64,000 bases of DNA from CAYTGM01 sp964437365 (GTDB taxonomy: Bacteria; Sumerlaeota; Sumerlaeia; SLMS01). Within the stretch, counting starts at the first letter, position 1. Every line of letters starts with the position of its first letter. The position numbers and the translations under genes are program-made. The stretch is from contig CAYTGM010000026.1 in NCBI GenBank assembly GCA_964437365.1, positions 1 through 64,000 of the forward strand, read 5' to 3'. Shown here piece by piece: positions 36,798 to 45,774 of the stretch. The notes below the pieces were generated by a model. It was not told where the DNA came from and ran no database searches. It saw only the letters and a list, made by a program, of their open reading frames with translations.

Positions 36798-39154
36798 GTC
36801 GCTCGCTCGCATTCCATCAGGTGCAGAGATATTTTACTTTTGCCACGGCCCTTTGGGCTTTCGTTGTTCTGGCTTGCTATACGGAGCTTCACAATCTTGC
36901 GATTGGAACTTTTCTTGTTTTTTTCGTCATTTGCTTCTACAGAAACAAAATTAAAATCCACTTGTCTAATACCATTTGGGTCGTAGCCAGTATCATTGCA
37001 ATCATTGCTGCGCTGTACGGCTGGTTTTTCCTGCGCCAGGAACTCTATTCGGTAATTTATCTCTTTTTATATCTCGAGTGCAATAAGCTCTGGTTTAACC
37101 AGAAAACAAGAGATTCTCTACAGGTCTATGCATTAACATTTTTTCAGATACTTGCAGCTTCCGTATCTACTTCTTCTCTTACTTTTGCCCCTGCTCTTAT
37201 TATCTATATGTTTCTGGTGCTCGGGGGTTTGATTACCACGACGATCAAAAGAGATGCTGAGCTTTCCCTGCTCCTTAACAGGCAAAAGAAGGGGTTCTTT
37301 AGGAAAAGTGAACCACAGACGATTTATGCCTGTCCGCATGGAGACTTCCTGCAGTCGCAGTACAATAAAATGGTCAGGCGTAAATACAGGCTGTATAGAA
37401 CATCCGCGAGTCTCTTTACTGTCCTCATTATGATCCTTTTTATTGGGACAGGACTCTTTTTCTTTATTCCCAGACTACAAGCCACGCATTTCTTTGGTGG
37501 ATATACTCCGTCAAGGGCATCAGGTTCTGTTTCCGGTTTTAATGATATTGTCGACTTTATGGGAGTCGAACAAATACAGATGGACCCAACAATCACAATG
37601 CGGGTCAGGCCGCTCAATGGTGTTGATATTATTGAAGGTGACCCAGACCCGGCAATGATCCGTCTGCGCGGTACGTCTCTCGACTATTACGATGGGCGTC
37701 GCTGGACCAAAGGACCCGATTCAAAAACATCAGAACGCCGAATGCTCAGGAATGAAGAGCAGATAAAATTCAGGCGCGTTGAAATGGCAGGGTCTCACCT
37801 CCCGGAGATCGAGCTGGAAATTACAGTTGAGCCAAACTCAAGAGGCTTTCTCTTCGGACCCAACAGACCTTTCGAATACCGTTTTCCTACAAGACATAAT
37901 TTCATCGTGGATAATCAAGCTGAGTCTGTTCAGCTCAATATTGATGGCTGGAACCGTGCCGTTACCTACACGACGAAGGGGCTTAAAGGAACAGAGTACG
38001 CTCCGGAGGATCAAGCAACTCTGTCACCCGACTTTAATCAAGGCAGTCCAAGAGAAGTCCTCGCAAACGCAATCAGGGCTATACGTTCAAGAAACCCTTC
38101 CTCCTTTGAATCTTCTCTCTCGGTCTATAAGCAGCTGCCTGATCATGACGATATGGCAGTTGTGCGTAATCTGGCAGAAGCCTGGACCGAAGGAATTGAT
38201 CCGAATGATATTCACGCGAAGGCGAAAGCGATCGAGCTGGAGCTGAAGAAGGCCTATCGATACAGTCTAGACATCTCGTTTGCCTCGCGTCAGGATCATC
38301 TCTCCTATTTTCTCAACACTGCCCGAGAAGGACACTGCGAGTATTTCGCAACCGCGATGACCCTCATGTTGCGTACCCTTGATATTCCAAGTCGAATTGT
38401 GAACGGATATGTAACCGATGAGTGGACAGGCTCAGGGCAGTATTTTCTGGTTCGAAAGCAACATGCCCATTCCTGGGTAGAAGCTTATTCTAGCGATTAC
38501 AAGATGTGGTTAACCTTCGATCCGACTCCTTCAAGCGGAATTGGAGGCAATCGTATTCCTGACAATACGTTCAGAAAGCTGTCACGCTGGTGGGACTCGG
38601 TGAAGTTGGTGTGGTATGAAAATGTCATCGACTACGATCAGACTGACCAGGAAGAACTATACAAGAACATGTTTGGACGGGGCAGCGCGATTCCCAGTTT
38701 CAGACGATTTTTGTCAGAGGATTTTCTGAGGAGATCCACCGGAGGGATCAGCGGAGGACGCCTGATACTTATTCTTCTAGTTCTCACTGTGATGGTCGTG
38801 CTGATCATATTGCTTGCAAAGGAATTCAAAAAGCTTCGAACACTTCGAAATAAGACAAGAAAAACAAGTGCAAAGGGAAATGCCAATGAGCTAGCTGCTT
38901 TGCAGGACTATTTGCGGGTACTACAAGAGCTCGAAACAATAGAACCAAGAAAGGAAAGCCTGACACCGCTTGAGTTTGCAGAAAAAATCTCTATTCGACT
39001 TCCAGCTGTTCAAGACTTTATATATGTTACAAGAAACTACTATGAGTCGCGCTATAATGGAAGGAAGTGGACTGGCGAGGATTCGAAAAGAATTGCCGAC
39101 CTGCTCAGCCGTGTCCAAAACCTATCCAAGGCTGAGAGAAGAAATGTTGAATAG
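36794..39154 (+). CDS. TgpA-like membrane transglutaminase
   Basis: This 786-residue protein has an N-terminal block of helices (about 15-230) including DUF3488-like segments, then a large extracytoplasmic domain. The transglutaminase-like core has the catalytic Cys in REGHCEYFATAMTLML, the His in VRKQHAHSWVEAY and the Asp in WLTFDPTPSSG. A further helix near 660 and a C-terminal DUF4129-like region (LTPLEFAEKISIRLP) follow. It overlaps the DUF58 gene by 4 bases, so the two are translated together. The family is membrane-bound and has a periplasmic cysteine-protease or transglutaminase fold; the substrate is unknown. Confidence 0.9.
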   Translation: MSRSLAFHQVQRYFTFATALWAFVVLACYTELHNLAIGTFLVFFVICFYRNKIKIHLSNTIWVVASIIAIIAALYGWFFLRQELYSVIYLFLYLECNKLWFNQKTRDSLQVYALTFFQILAASVSTSSLTFAPALIIYMFLVLGGLITTTIKRDAELSLLLNRQKKGFFRKSEPQTIYACPHGDFLQSQYNKMVRRKYRLYRTSASLFTVLIMILFIGTGLFFFIPRLQATHFFGGYTPSRASGSVSGFNDIVDFMGVEQIQMDPTITMRVRPLNGVDIIEGDPDPAMIRLRGTSLDYYDGRRWTKGPDSKTSERRMLRNEEQIKFRRVEMAGSHLPEIELEITVEPNSRGFLFGPNRPFEYRFPTRHNFIVDNQAESVQLNIDGWNRAVTYTTKGLKGTEYAPEDQATLSPDFNQGSPREVLANAIRAIRSRNPSSFESSLSVYKQLPDHDDMAVVRNLAEAWTEGIDPNDIHAKAKAIELELKKAYRYSLDISFASRQDHLSYFLNTAREGHCEYFATAMTLMLRTLDIPSRIVNGYVTDEWTGSGQYFLVRKQHAHSWVEAYSSDYKMWLTFDPTPSSGIGGNRIPDNTFRKLSRWWDSVKLVWYENVIDYDQTDQEELYKNMFGRGSAIPSFRRFLSEDFLRRSTGGISGGRLILILLVLTVMVVLIILLAKEFKKLRTLRNKTRKTSAKGNANELAALQDYLRVLQELETIEPRKESLTPLEFAEKISIRLPAVQDFIYVTRNYYESRYNGRKWTGEDSKRIADLLSRVQNLSKAERRNVE

Positions 39155-39176
39155 GTAAAAGGAAAAGTTAATTCTG

Positions 39177-40043
39177 ATGGAAAGCAACTCATGGGGAGCA
39201 CCCATACACACACAGACAAAAACCATTAAAGTAGGAGATCTTTCGATAGGTGGGGGCGCCGATCTAGCTGTTATCGCCGGTCCCTGTGTCATCGAGTCTA
39301 AAGACCATGTCATGAAAATGGCTGAGCAAATTGTTAAAGTATGTGAAAAGCTTAAGATGCCGCTTATTTTCAAAGCCTCCTACGATAAGGCTAATCGAAC
39401 CTCGATCGAGTCGTATCGCGGTCCTGGCATTGAGGAAGGCCTCAAAATACTAGAAGGTGTCAAAAATGAGTTCAGCTTGCCAATCTTAACGGATGTCCAT
39501 ACCGAAGACCAGGCAAAGTCAGCCGCCGATGTCTGCGATATCATTCAAATCCCCGCGTTTCTTTGTCGCCAGACTGATTTCATCGTAGCTGCTGGAAAAA
39601 CCGGAAAGGCAGTGAATGTTAAAAAAGGACAGTTTCTTGCCCCCTGGGATATCGTAAATGTTGTACAAAAACTGGAAGAGGCAGGATGCCGTGATATCCT
39701 GATTACAGAACGTGGAACTTCTTTCGGATACGGATCACTCGTTACAGATTTCAGAAGTCTCCAGCTCATGGCAGAAAAGACTTCTTACCCTGTCTGTTTC
39801 GATGGAACTCACAGTGTTCAACAACCAGGAGGTCTGGGTAAAGCAACGGGGGGCAATCGCGAGCACGTGCCTCTTTTGTGTCGAGCCGCCTGTGCTGTCG
39901 GAACTAATGCTCTCTTTCTCGAAACGCATGATGATCCAGATAATGCGCTCAGTGATGGACCTAACATGATACCACTCAAGAATCTTGAAGCGGTGCTTTC
40001 TTCCTGTATCGCGATTTCAAAGACAATTCTGGCGCCCCTGTAA
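39177..40043 (+). CDS. kdsA: 3-Deoxy-8-phosphooctulonate synthase
   Basis: KdsA condenses phosphoenolpyruvate and arabinose 5-phosphate to make Kdo 8-phosphate for lipopolysaccharide core. It has 288 residues. Signatures are AVIAGPCVIES, FKASYDKANRTS, ILTDVHTEDQA, IQIPAFLCRQTD, and FDGTHSVQQPGG. The Cys in TDVHTEDQ-adjacent and IAGPCVIES positions matches common KdsA types; metal dependence cannot be settled by eye. It starts 22 bases after the TgpA-like gene, preceded by AAAAGGAAAAG. With lpxA it shows a lipopolysaccharide-bearing outer membrane. Confidence 0.96.
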   Translation: MESNSWGAPIHTQTKTIKVGDLSIGGGADLAVIAGPCVIESKDHVMKMAEQIVKVCEKLKMPLIFKASYDKANRTSIESYRGPGIEEGLKILEGVKNEFSLPILTDVHTEDQAKSAADVCDIIQIPAFLCRQTDFIVAAGKTGKAVNVKKGQFLAPWDIVNVVQKLEEAGCRDILITERGTSFGYGSLVTDFRSLQLMAEKTSYPVCFDGTHSVQQPGGLGKATGGNREHVPLLCRAACAVGTNALFLETHDDPDNALSDGPNMIPLKNLEAVLSSCIAISKTILAPL

Positions 40044-40056
40044 ATACAGATTACTC

Positions 40057-40869
40057 ATGCAATTATCATCAAGGCCAGTTGCATTGATCGTCTCCTACGA
40101 TGGAACGAGTTATCAGGGATTACAGGCACAGAAACATACATCCAGGACTATACAGGGAGAACTGGAGAGCGCTGTCGTAAGACTGGGGACTCATGGAGAT
40201 TTAAATTTCGTCGCTGCAGGTCGTACAGATGCCGGTGTGCATGCAGCCCAGCAATTCATTCGGGTTAATATCTCTGATAGGATACCCTTGCCACGCGTGA
40301 GCGTCGCTTTGAATTCACTCCTTCCTCCGGATATACGTATTCTCAAAGCAGCAGAGAGTAATGGTTTTCACCCTCGGTTTGATGCAATACAGCGACGCTA
40401 TGTTTATCGCTTTTCGAAAGAGAGAGAGCTCCTACCCGTATATAGGAATATGGTCACAACCATCCGTATGCCATTCGAGCAGGGATTAATCAAGGAGGCT
40501 GTTACGCTCTTCAAGGGTAAGCATGAGTTTTCTGCCTGGAGATCGTCCAGCTGCCAGGGCAAAAGGAGTCTATTGACGATTGATGAGGCATTCGCAATTG
40601 AGCCTGATTCCCCTGCGCGATTCTTCGAAGGAAGCGAAGTCTGGCAGATCGTTTTCGCTGCAAGAAGCTTTCTGCATCATCAGGTAAGATTCATGGTAGG
40701 CGGGATATTGTCCGTTGCTTCCGGCAAGATTTCCCTGGAGGAATTATCGAGAGCCTTGGAAAGAGGAGAGCGTCCGAATCAGGTGGCGTGTACAAAACCA
40801 CATGGTTTAATGTTTCTAGAGGCTCGCTATCCTGCTGATAAGGATCCCTTTTCGAATGAATTCAACTGA
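40057..40869 (+). CDS. truA: tRNA pseudouridine synthase A
   Basis: TruA makes pseudouridine at positions 38-40 of tRNA anticodon arms. The ATG at 40057 gives 270 residues beginning MQLSSRPVALIVSYDGTSYQ; a longer frame overlaps kdsA and is unlikely. The catalytic Asp lies in AAGRTDAGVHAAQQ. Other landmarks are LPPDIRILKA, RRYVYRF, and FLHHQVRFMVGGIL. It starts 13 bases after kdsA and overlaps the next gene by 14 bases. Confidence 0.95.
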   Translation: MQLSSRPVALIVSYDGTSYQGLQAQKHTSRTIQGELESAVVRLGTHGDLNFVAAGRTDAGVHAAQQFIRVNISDRIPLPRVSVALNSLLPPDIRILKAAESNGFHPRFDAIQRRYVYRFSKERELLPVYRNMVTTIRMPFEQGLIKEAVTLFKGKHEFSAWRSSSCQGKRSLLTIDEAFAIEPDSPARFFEGSEVWQIVFAARSFLHHQVRFMVGGILSVASGKISLEELSRALERGERPNQVACTKPHGLMFLEARYPADKDPFSNEFN

Positions 40870-41641
40870 TCGGTTCTCATCCAGCCGAATCTTCTATTTC
40901 TACCTGATTCTAGTCTCATTCATCTTTTGTGTCCCAGGTTTCGCGCGTGGCTCAGTCCCCTTGATCAATCCAACCGTCATAAGTCAATTTCCTCATGATA
41001 ATGAGGCGTTCACCCAGGGACTTCTCTTCCATGACGGTTTCCTCTATGAAAGTACAGGTCTTTACGGTGAATCGACACTTCGCCAAACGGAAATTACATC
41101 TGGAACAGTTGTCCGGCAGGTAGAATTGCCCGACGAGCTATTTGGAGAAGGGCTGACACGAATTAATGAAAGACTCATCCAGATCACCTGGAAAGAACAA
41201 AGAGCTCTTGTCTATGCCATCGACAGTTTCGAAGTAATAAATGAGTACACCTACGAGGGTGAAGGGTGGGGTCTGACATTTGATGGCGATTATATACTCA
41301 TGACAAGTGGAGACCACTATCTGCAGTTCCGAGATCCTTTTTCCTTTGAGCTGGTCCAGAAACTACCGGTGACCCTCAATGGTCGGCCACTTGCACGATT
41401 GAACGAATTGGAGTTTATAGAGGGAAATGTCTATGCGAATATCTGGGGAGAAGATTTCATCGCTCGAATTGATCCACAAACCGGACAAGTCACGAGTCTT
41501 ATTGACTGCCGCAAACTCATTCCTGCCGCAAGCCGGCAGAGAGAAAATGTGTTAAATGGTATTGCATGGGATCAGGAGAATAGGCTGCTCTATATTACTG
41601 GAAAGAATTGGCCTTCTCTGTTCGCCGTCAGTATCGACTGA
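40856..41641 (+). CDS. Exported glutaminyl-peptide cyclotransferase (plant-type)
   Basis: This enzyme turns N-terminal Gln (or Glu) of proteins into pyroglutamate. The 261-residue product has a signal peptide (IFYFYLILVSFIFCVPGFA). Its beta-propeller matches the bacterial/plant glutamine cyclotransferase family: HDNEAFTQGLLFHDG then YESTGLYGESTLR, GEGLTRINERLIQITWKE, EGEGWGLTFDGD, LNELEFIEGNVYANIW and LNGIAWDQENRLLYITGKNW. It overlaps the end of truA. Several exported proteins in this window are predicted to begin with Gln after signal cleavage, which would make them natural substrates in the periplasm. Confidence 0.92.
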   Translation: MNSTDRFSSSRIFYFYLILVSFIFCVPGFARGSVPLINPTVISQFPHDNEAFTQGLLFHDGFLYESTGLYGESTLRQTEITSGTVVRQVELPDELFGEGLTRINERLIQITWKEQRALVYAIDSFEVINEYTYEGEGWGLTFDGDYILMTSGDHYLQFRDPFSFELVQKLPVTLNGRPLARLNELEFIEGNVYANIWGEDFIARIDPQTGQVTSLIDCRKLIPAASRQRENVLNGIAWDQENRLLYITGKNWPSLFAVSID

Positions 41642-41671
41642 GAACCGCCTCTTTTTTGATCGAAGGTCAGT

Positions 41672-43114
41672 TTGAAGCTCTTCAAAGATACAATTCGGCT
41701 GGCAATACCTGCAGTCCTCGAAAACCTTTTTAATTCGGCCATTTTTCTGGTCGATGCGCTCATGGTTGCTTCGCTGGGGCCGATCGAACTTGCTGCTGCG
41801 GGTATAGGTGGAATGACCATGTGGCGCCTGAGAAGTATTGGCGGGTGTCTGCAATTTGGTGCAGCTGCCACGATTGCTCGCCGCTGGGGAGAAGGGAATG
41901 TGCAGCGGGCCTGCTCGGTCTTTTCTCATTCAGTTCTTCTTTCTTTTCTCATTGGACTCTTCTTTGTATGCCTCTTTATTCCAGGATCCTATACACTTTT
42001 TCCTCTTTTGAATGCAAAGGGCGAGCTTTTTGATAAACTTGTTCCCTATTTTCACCTGGTGCTTCTGGTTCTTCCGTTCCGACTGGCCAGCTTCACAATG
42101 ATGGCTTCTCTCCGGGCTGCCGGGGATACCAAAACACCGATGCTCACGACCCTTGCGATTAACATCGTGAACGTCTTTTTCAACTGGTGCTTGATTTTCG
42201 GAAACCTCGGATTCCCGAAGCTTGGTCTATACGGCGCTGGTGTTGCGACATGTATAGCACTTCTTGTTGAATTCGGAATTATGTCTTTTGTGGGCTTTCG
42301 AGGCATCCGGCCCAGAAAGCTATTTGCAGCAGTACCAGTGGAGGCAACCACAGTCGATGAAGAGATCGAGCCCTCACCTTCACTCTTTGCCACGTCGACG
42401 GAGGAAGACGGAGTTGATGGAGTCTTTAAACTTTCGAAGAGTGGTTGGAAGTTGTACATTCCAACAACTACTGCATCTATATTCCGTATTTCTCACCCGG
42501 CCTTTTGGGAAGAGATTGCGATCTCTATTGGCTTCTTCATCTTCTTTGGGATGATTGGGAGTTTCGGAGATCTTGCTTATGCCGTTCATACATCGATTAT
42601 CAGAATTGAAAGTTTTTCGTTCATGGCAGGATACGGTGTTTCAATTGCTGCTTCAACTCTTGTAGGGCAGGCACTGGGCGCTCGAGACAAAGAGAAAGCC
42701 CTTCGCAGCTTTTCCATGTGCATCTCTATAGGCATGTCTATCATGGGGTTTATCGGGATCCTCCTCTGTCTTTTCCCCGAATGGTTTCTAGGGTGGTTTG
42801 TTTCCGACCAGCGCGAGGCATTCATGGGAATAGGAATTCCTCTCATGATTATAACCGCGCTAAGTCAACCATTGACGGCATCCACGATGGTTCTCGCGAA
42901 TGGACTGAGAGGAGCTGGGGAAACAACTTATCCGTTTATTGCTCAAATGATTGGTGTTATCGGTATACGAGCCGGGCTGGGTTATCTTCTGGCCTTCCCA
43001 TTGAATCTGGGGCTTCAGGGCATCTATATCGCCATGGCCTTTGACTGGGTTGTACGTACAGCGATTCTGGCTCTGATCGTTCTCAAAGGGAACTGGTCCG
43101 AGAAAGAAGTTTAG
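41672..43114 (+). CDS. MATE-family multidrug/cation antiporter
   Basis: This 480-residue membrane protein uses a TTG start at 41672 with AAGG upstream. It has two six-helix halves. The first carries IPAVLENLFNSAIFLVDALM and FRLASFTMMASLRAAGDTKT; the second repeats the pattern with PLTASTMVLANGLRGAGETT. Such proteins export drugs or metabolites against Na+ or H+. Between the halves (about residues 205-255) is an unusually long, acidic, probably cytoplasmic loop with TTVDEEIEPSPSL. It is last in the kdsA-truA-cyclase run. Confidence 0.92.
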   Translation: MKLFKDTIRLAIPAVLENLFNSAIFLVDALMVASLGPIELAAAGIGGMTMWRLRSIGGCLQFGAAATIARRWGEGNVQRACSVFSHSVLLSFLIGLFFVCLFIPGSYTLFPLLNAKGELFDKLVPYFHLVLLVLPFRLASFTMMASLRAAGDTKTPMLTTLAINIVNVFFNWCLIFGNLGFPKLGLYGAGVATCIALLVEFGIMSFVGFRGIRPRKLFAAVPVEATTVDEEIEPSPSLFATSTEEDGVDGVFKLSKSGWKLYIPTTTASIFRISHPAFWEEIAISIGFFIFFGMIGSFGDLAYAVHTSIIRIESFSFMAGYGVSIAASTLVGQALGARDKEKALRSFSMCISIGMSIMGFIGILLCLFPEWFLGWFVSDQREAFMGIGIPLMIITALSQPLTASTMVLANGLRGAGETTYPFIAQMIGVIGIRAGLGYLLAFPLNLGLQGIYIAMAFDWVVRTAILALIVLKGNWSEKEV

Positions 43115-43159
43115 AATGAGAGTGTCTATTCCGGGGCAGAAAGATGTCACGTTCAGGGG

Positions 43160-44728
43160 TCAATTTACCTTATGTACCTTATTTCCGGGTCCCTTGAGCT
43201 CATCATAGCCTTGAGGCTCTTTGTAATCTTTCAGTTCTGTTGCCATAAACTTTACCAGTGAATGCATATGATCAGCATAGGCTTCTTTTTCTTTAGCCTT
43301 GTTTTCTTTTTGCCGTTCTTCTTCGGCAGCCCTGATCACTTCCTTCACATAGATACCATAGGAGAGGGTCTTCTCGGTCACTTCAAACCCAGGTTTTGAA
43401 ATGATACTCTTCACGGTTGTGATGATCTGCTGTTTCATCAGCGGCAAATGAAGCATGGGATTGCGCGTTAAGTTTCTGGCGGCCGTCAGGTGTTTTTCTT
43501 CACACCATGCATTCTGAACGAAGAGAACCTCGGTATTTGCAAGCCTCGGATTGCTTTTGAGCATTTGTGCGATCTGAAGACCATTGTACTGCTGCTCGAC
43601 AATGCTCAGGACGATCAAGTCAGGCTGAAATCGAGCGATCAGCTCAATAGCTTCAACGGGATCCTCCAGGGGAAGGAATTCGCCCAGGCCCCTGATTGCT
43701 CCATGGTAGGTTTGCAACTGATCGGGCTTGTCGATCAGGACCATGATTCGCGGGAGGCTACCTTTGTCCGCACTCTTGCGTATGCCTGAAAGCCCTCTCA
43801 TGCGCCTGCGCGCGAGAATCTCTGCTGGGGAGAGCTCCGAAGAGCTAGAAACCCGCTCTTTCCTCTGTTCCGGTTCTGCTTTATTTTGAACAACCTGAGA
43901 GCTGGGTGGCTTACTCGGTTGCTTCGATAGAGGCCTTTCGCTGGGTTTAGACTTCTTATCAGCAGGCTCAGAATCAGCAGACCTTTCAAGGATATCTCCA
44001 CGGTTCAAAGCAGGCCTTGTCTCTTCGTCACCACTCTTGAGGTTTTGCTCTTCGCGTTCTCTCTTTTTTTCCTCGGATTGCTTTTGGGAGAAAGCTTTGT
44101 ATTCTGGTACCGGAGCTGGAGGTAGACCGATATCAGTAGCGTCCTTTCCTTTCAAAGCTGGAGCATTCTCAACTTCTTTGCTGGCTTTCTTCCCAAAAAC
44201 GCGCCTCTTCTTATCGGCCGGTTTCTTCTCGCCGGGTTTAGCCGGTTGCTTCAGCCCCCCCCAATTAAGACCTTCTTTGTGGATATCTGAGAATTCAGTT
44301 ATCGACTCAAAACTGAGAAGTTCATCGACAGTAAAGTCCTTTGAACGGGGCTTAGTGAGCCCATTCTGGATCCCGGACTTCAGTGATTCGATGAGTTTTG
44401 AGCCTTGAAATGGCTTCTCCATGAAACCAATGGCGCCACTTGAAAGGGCAGACTCTCTCAGGTCCTGAGCCGTACTATTACTGAGGTAAAATACGGGAAT
44501 CTCTTTGTAATCGGGGTTTCTCCGAATGGCTCCAGAGAGAGCTATCCCATTCATAATGGGCATATTTGCCTCGACCAGTAGAACATCCGGTTCATAGCGG
44601 TCGAGTCGCTCCAGGGCATCCAGGCTGTTCTTTGCCTCGACCGTTTCGAATTCCAGGTTCAGTAAGGAGCTGATGACATGGCGTACATCCTGATCGTCAT
44701 CTACTACCATGATTCTAAATTTACTCAT
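43160..44728 (-). CDS. Double pseudo-receiver response-regulator-like protein
   Basis: This cytoplasmic protein has 522 residues. Receiver 1 (about 4-118) keeps the acid pocket (VVDDDQD) and Lys105 in FMEKPF, but the phospho-acceptor is Glu53 (LLVEANMP) instead of Asp. A charged, low-complexity linker of about 200 residues follows, rich in Lys, Glu, Pro and Ser. Receiver 2 (about 326-445) has Ser375 at the acceptor position (IVLSIVEQQYNG) and lacks the acid pocket. A charged helix (AEEERQKENKAKEKE) ends the protein. No output domain is seen. A start at 44740 (GTG) is also possible. It probably acts as a constitutive scaffold or partner-binding protein. Confidence 0.85.
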   Translation of the reverse strand: MSKFRIMVVDDDQDVRHVISSLLNLEFETVEAKNSLDALERLDRYEPDVLLVEANMPIMNGIALSGAIRRNPDYKEIPVFYLSNSTAQDLRESALSSGAIGFMEKPFQGSKLIESLKSGIQNGLTKPRSKDFTVDELLSFESITEFSDIHKEGLNWGGLKQPAKPGEKKPADKKRRVFGKKASKEVENAPALKGKDATDIGLPPAPVPEYKAFSQKQSEEKKREREEQNLKSGDEETRPALNRGDILERSADSEPADKKSKPSERPLSKQPSKPPSSQVVQNKAEPEQRKERVSSSSELSPAEILARRRMRGLSGIRKSADKGSLPRIMVLIDKPDQLQTYHGAIRGLGEFLPLEDPVEAIELIARFQPDLIVLSIVEQQYNGLQIAQMLKSNPRLANTEVLFVQNAWCEEKHLTAARNLTRNPMLHLPLMKQQIITTVKSIISKPGFEVTEKTLSYGIYVKEVIRAAEEERQKENKAKEKEAYADHMHSLVKFMATELKDYKEPQGYDELKGPGNKVHKVN

Positions 44729-44976
44729 TGAATCCCACACTTTAATTTCATCACGAAAAGTGAATAATGAAAGCCTATTCTAAGGCAAGGAGTTTGGAGA
44801 ATGACTTTTAGATGGCAGGAATTAGCTCCTTGGAGCGTCTTTCTAGTTGACTACTCGGGGCGGGTGGCGTTTCGTTTACATTGTGTCTGATTTTATGCCC
44901 CCCTGCTTTCATGTATTTCATGTAAACAATTAGGCTAGTCGGCACTAAATTTTCATGAGAAAGAAGGAGCTCAAAG

Positions 44977-45618
44977 ATGAAGAAACATCTTTTACTCGCT
45001 AGCGTAGCAGCTTTCGCTGTTGCAGCTGGTACAATCAACGCCCAGACAGTCATCCAGGACTTCGAAGGTGGAACTACTGCAACATCCCTCGGATCATCAT
45101 GGGGACCAACATTCAGTGGCACTTCATCTGTGACCAACGGTGCAGAAGAATACAGTGATGAGCAGGACAATACTACTGGTTCCGGCCTTTCTGCCAAGCT
45201 GACATTCGACTGGGGAGCATCAGGCACTGTCTCACGTATCCAGCCTACTACACTCCTCGAAGCTGGTCCTTCGGATCACAGCACAGAACCGATTATCAGC
45301 ATTTCCGTTTTTGGTGCAAATCAGGGCTCAGAAATCCAGCCCTACATGTGTGATACTGGCAACAACGCAGGCTATGAAGCATTCTCTAATCCAACAGTTA
45401 TCGACTTTACTGGCTGGCAGGATGTCGAGTATGACATCGACAATGATGCCAGCGAAGCATGGATCACAGGAGATGGTACACTTTCATCTTCCAACTGCGA
45501 ACTCTGCGGAATCTTCCTGCTTCAGGGATCTGCAGCTGCTGGTGCAGACGTTTATTACCTGGACGATATCCAGTATAAAGCTGCAACAACAAGCGTCAGA
45601 GACTGGTCAGTATTTTAA
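44977..45618 (+). CDS. Secreted protein with C-terminal VRDWSVF motif
   Basis: A 213-residue exported protein whose ATG is preceded by GAAGGAGCTC. The signal peptide MKKHLLLASVAAFAVAAGTI ends at INA, with Gln next. The mature part begins TVIQDFEGG and ends with a beta strand VYYLDDIQYKA, a layout resembling carbohydrate-binding jelly-rolls, but that is only a suggestion. The last residues, TTSVRDWSVF, match the ends of the trypsin-like product (VENWFIF) and the propeller-like product at 54065 (VADWSILD). A terminator follows, so it is monocistronic. Two Cys pairs may form disulfides. Confidence 0.8.
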   Translation: MKKHLLLASVAAFAVAAGTINAQTVIQDFEGGTTATSLGSSWGPTFSGTSSVTNGAEEYSDEQDNTTGSGLSAKLTFDWGASGTVSRIQPTTLLEAGPSDHSTEPIISISVFGANQGSEIQPYMCDTGNNAGYEAFSNPTVIDFTGWQDVEYDIDNDASEAWITGDGTLSSSNCELCGIFLLQGSAAAGADVYYLDDIQYKAATTSVRDWSVF

Positions 45619-45654
45619 TTCGATTCTTCGAATTAAACGATTGTAGTTTCTCAT

Positions 45655-45690
45655 GGTTTCCCCCTCAGTCGAGGGGGAAACCTAGCTTTT
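45655..45690 (+). terminator. Rho-independent terminator
   Basis: GGTTTCCCCCTC (45655-45666) pairs perfectly with GAGGGGGAAACC (45671-45682) around AGTC, followed by TAGCTTTT. It ends the secreted-protein gene at 44977. Confidence 0.9.
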
Positions 45691-45774
45691 CAGGCACTTG
45701 AGTTCTGCCAAAGCAACAACCGCTGACATTATTCACACCGCCCACTTCTGGAATCCTGAATCGGGGAGATTTCT

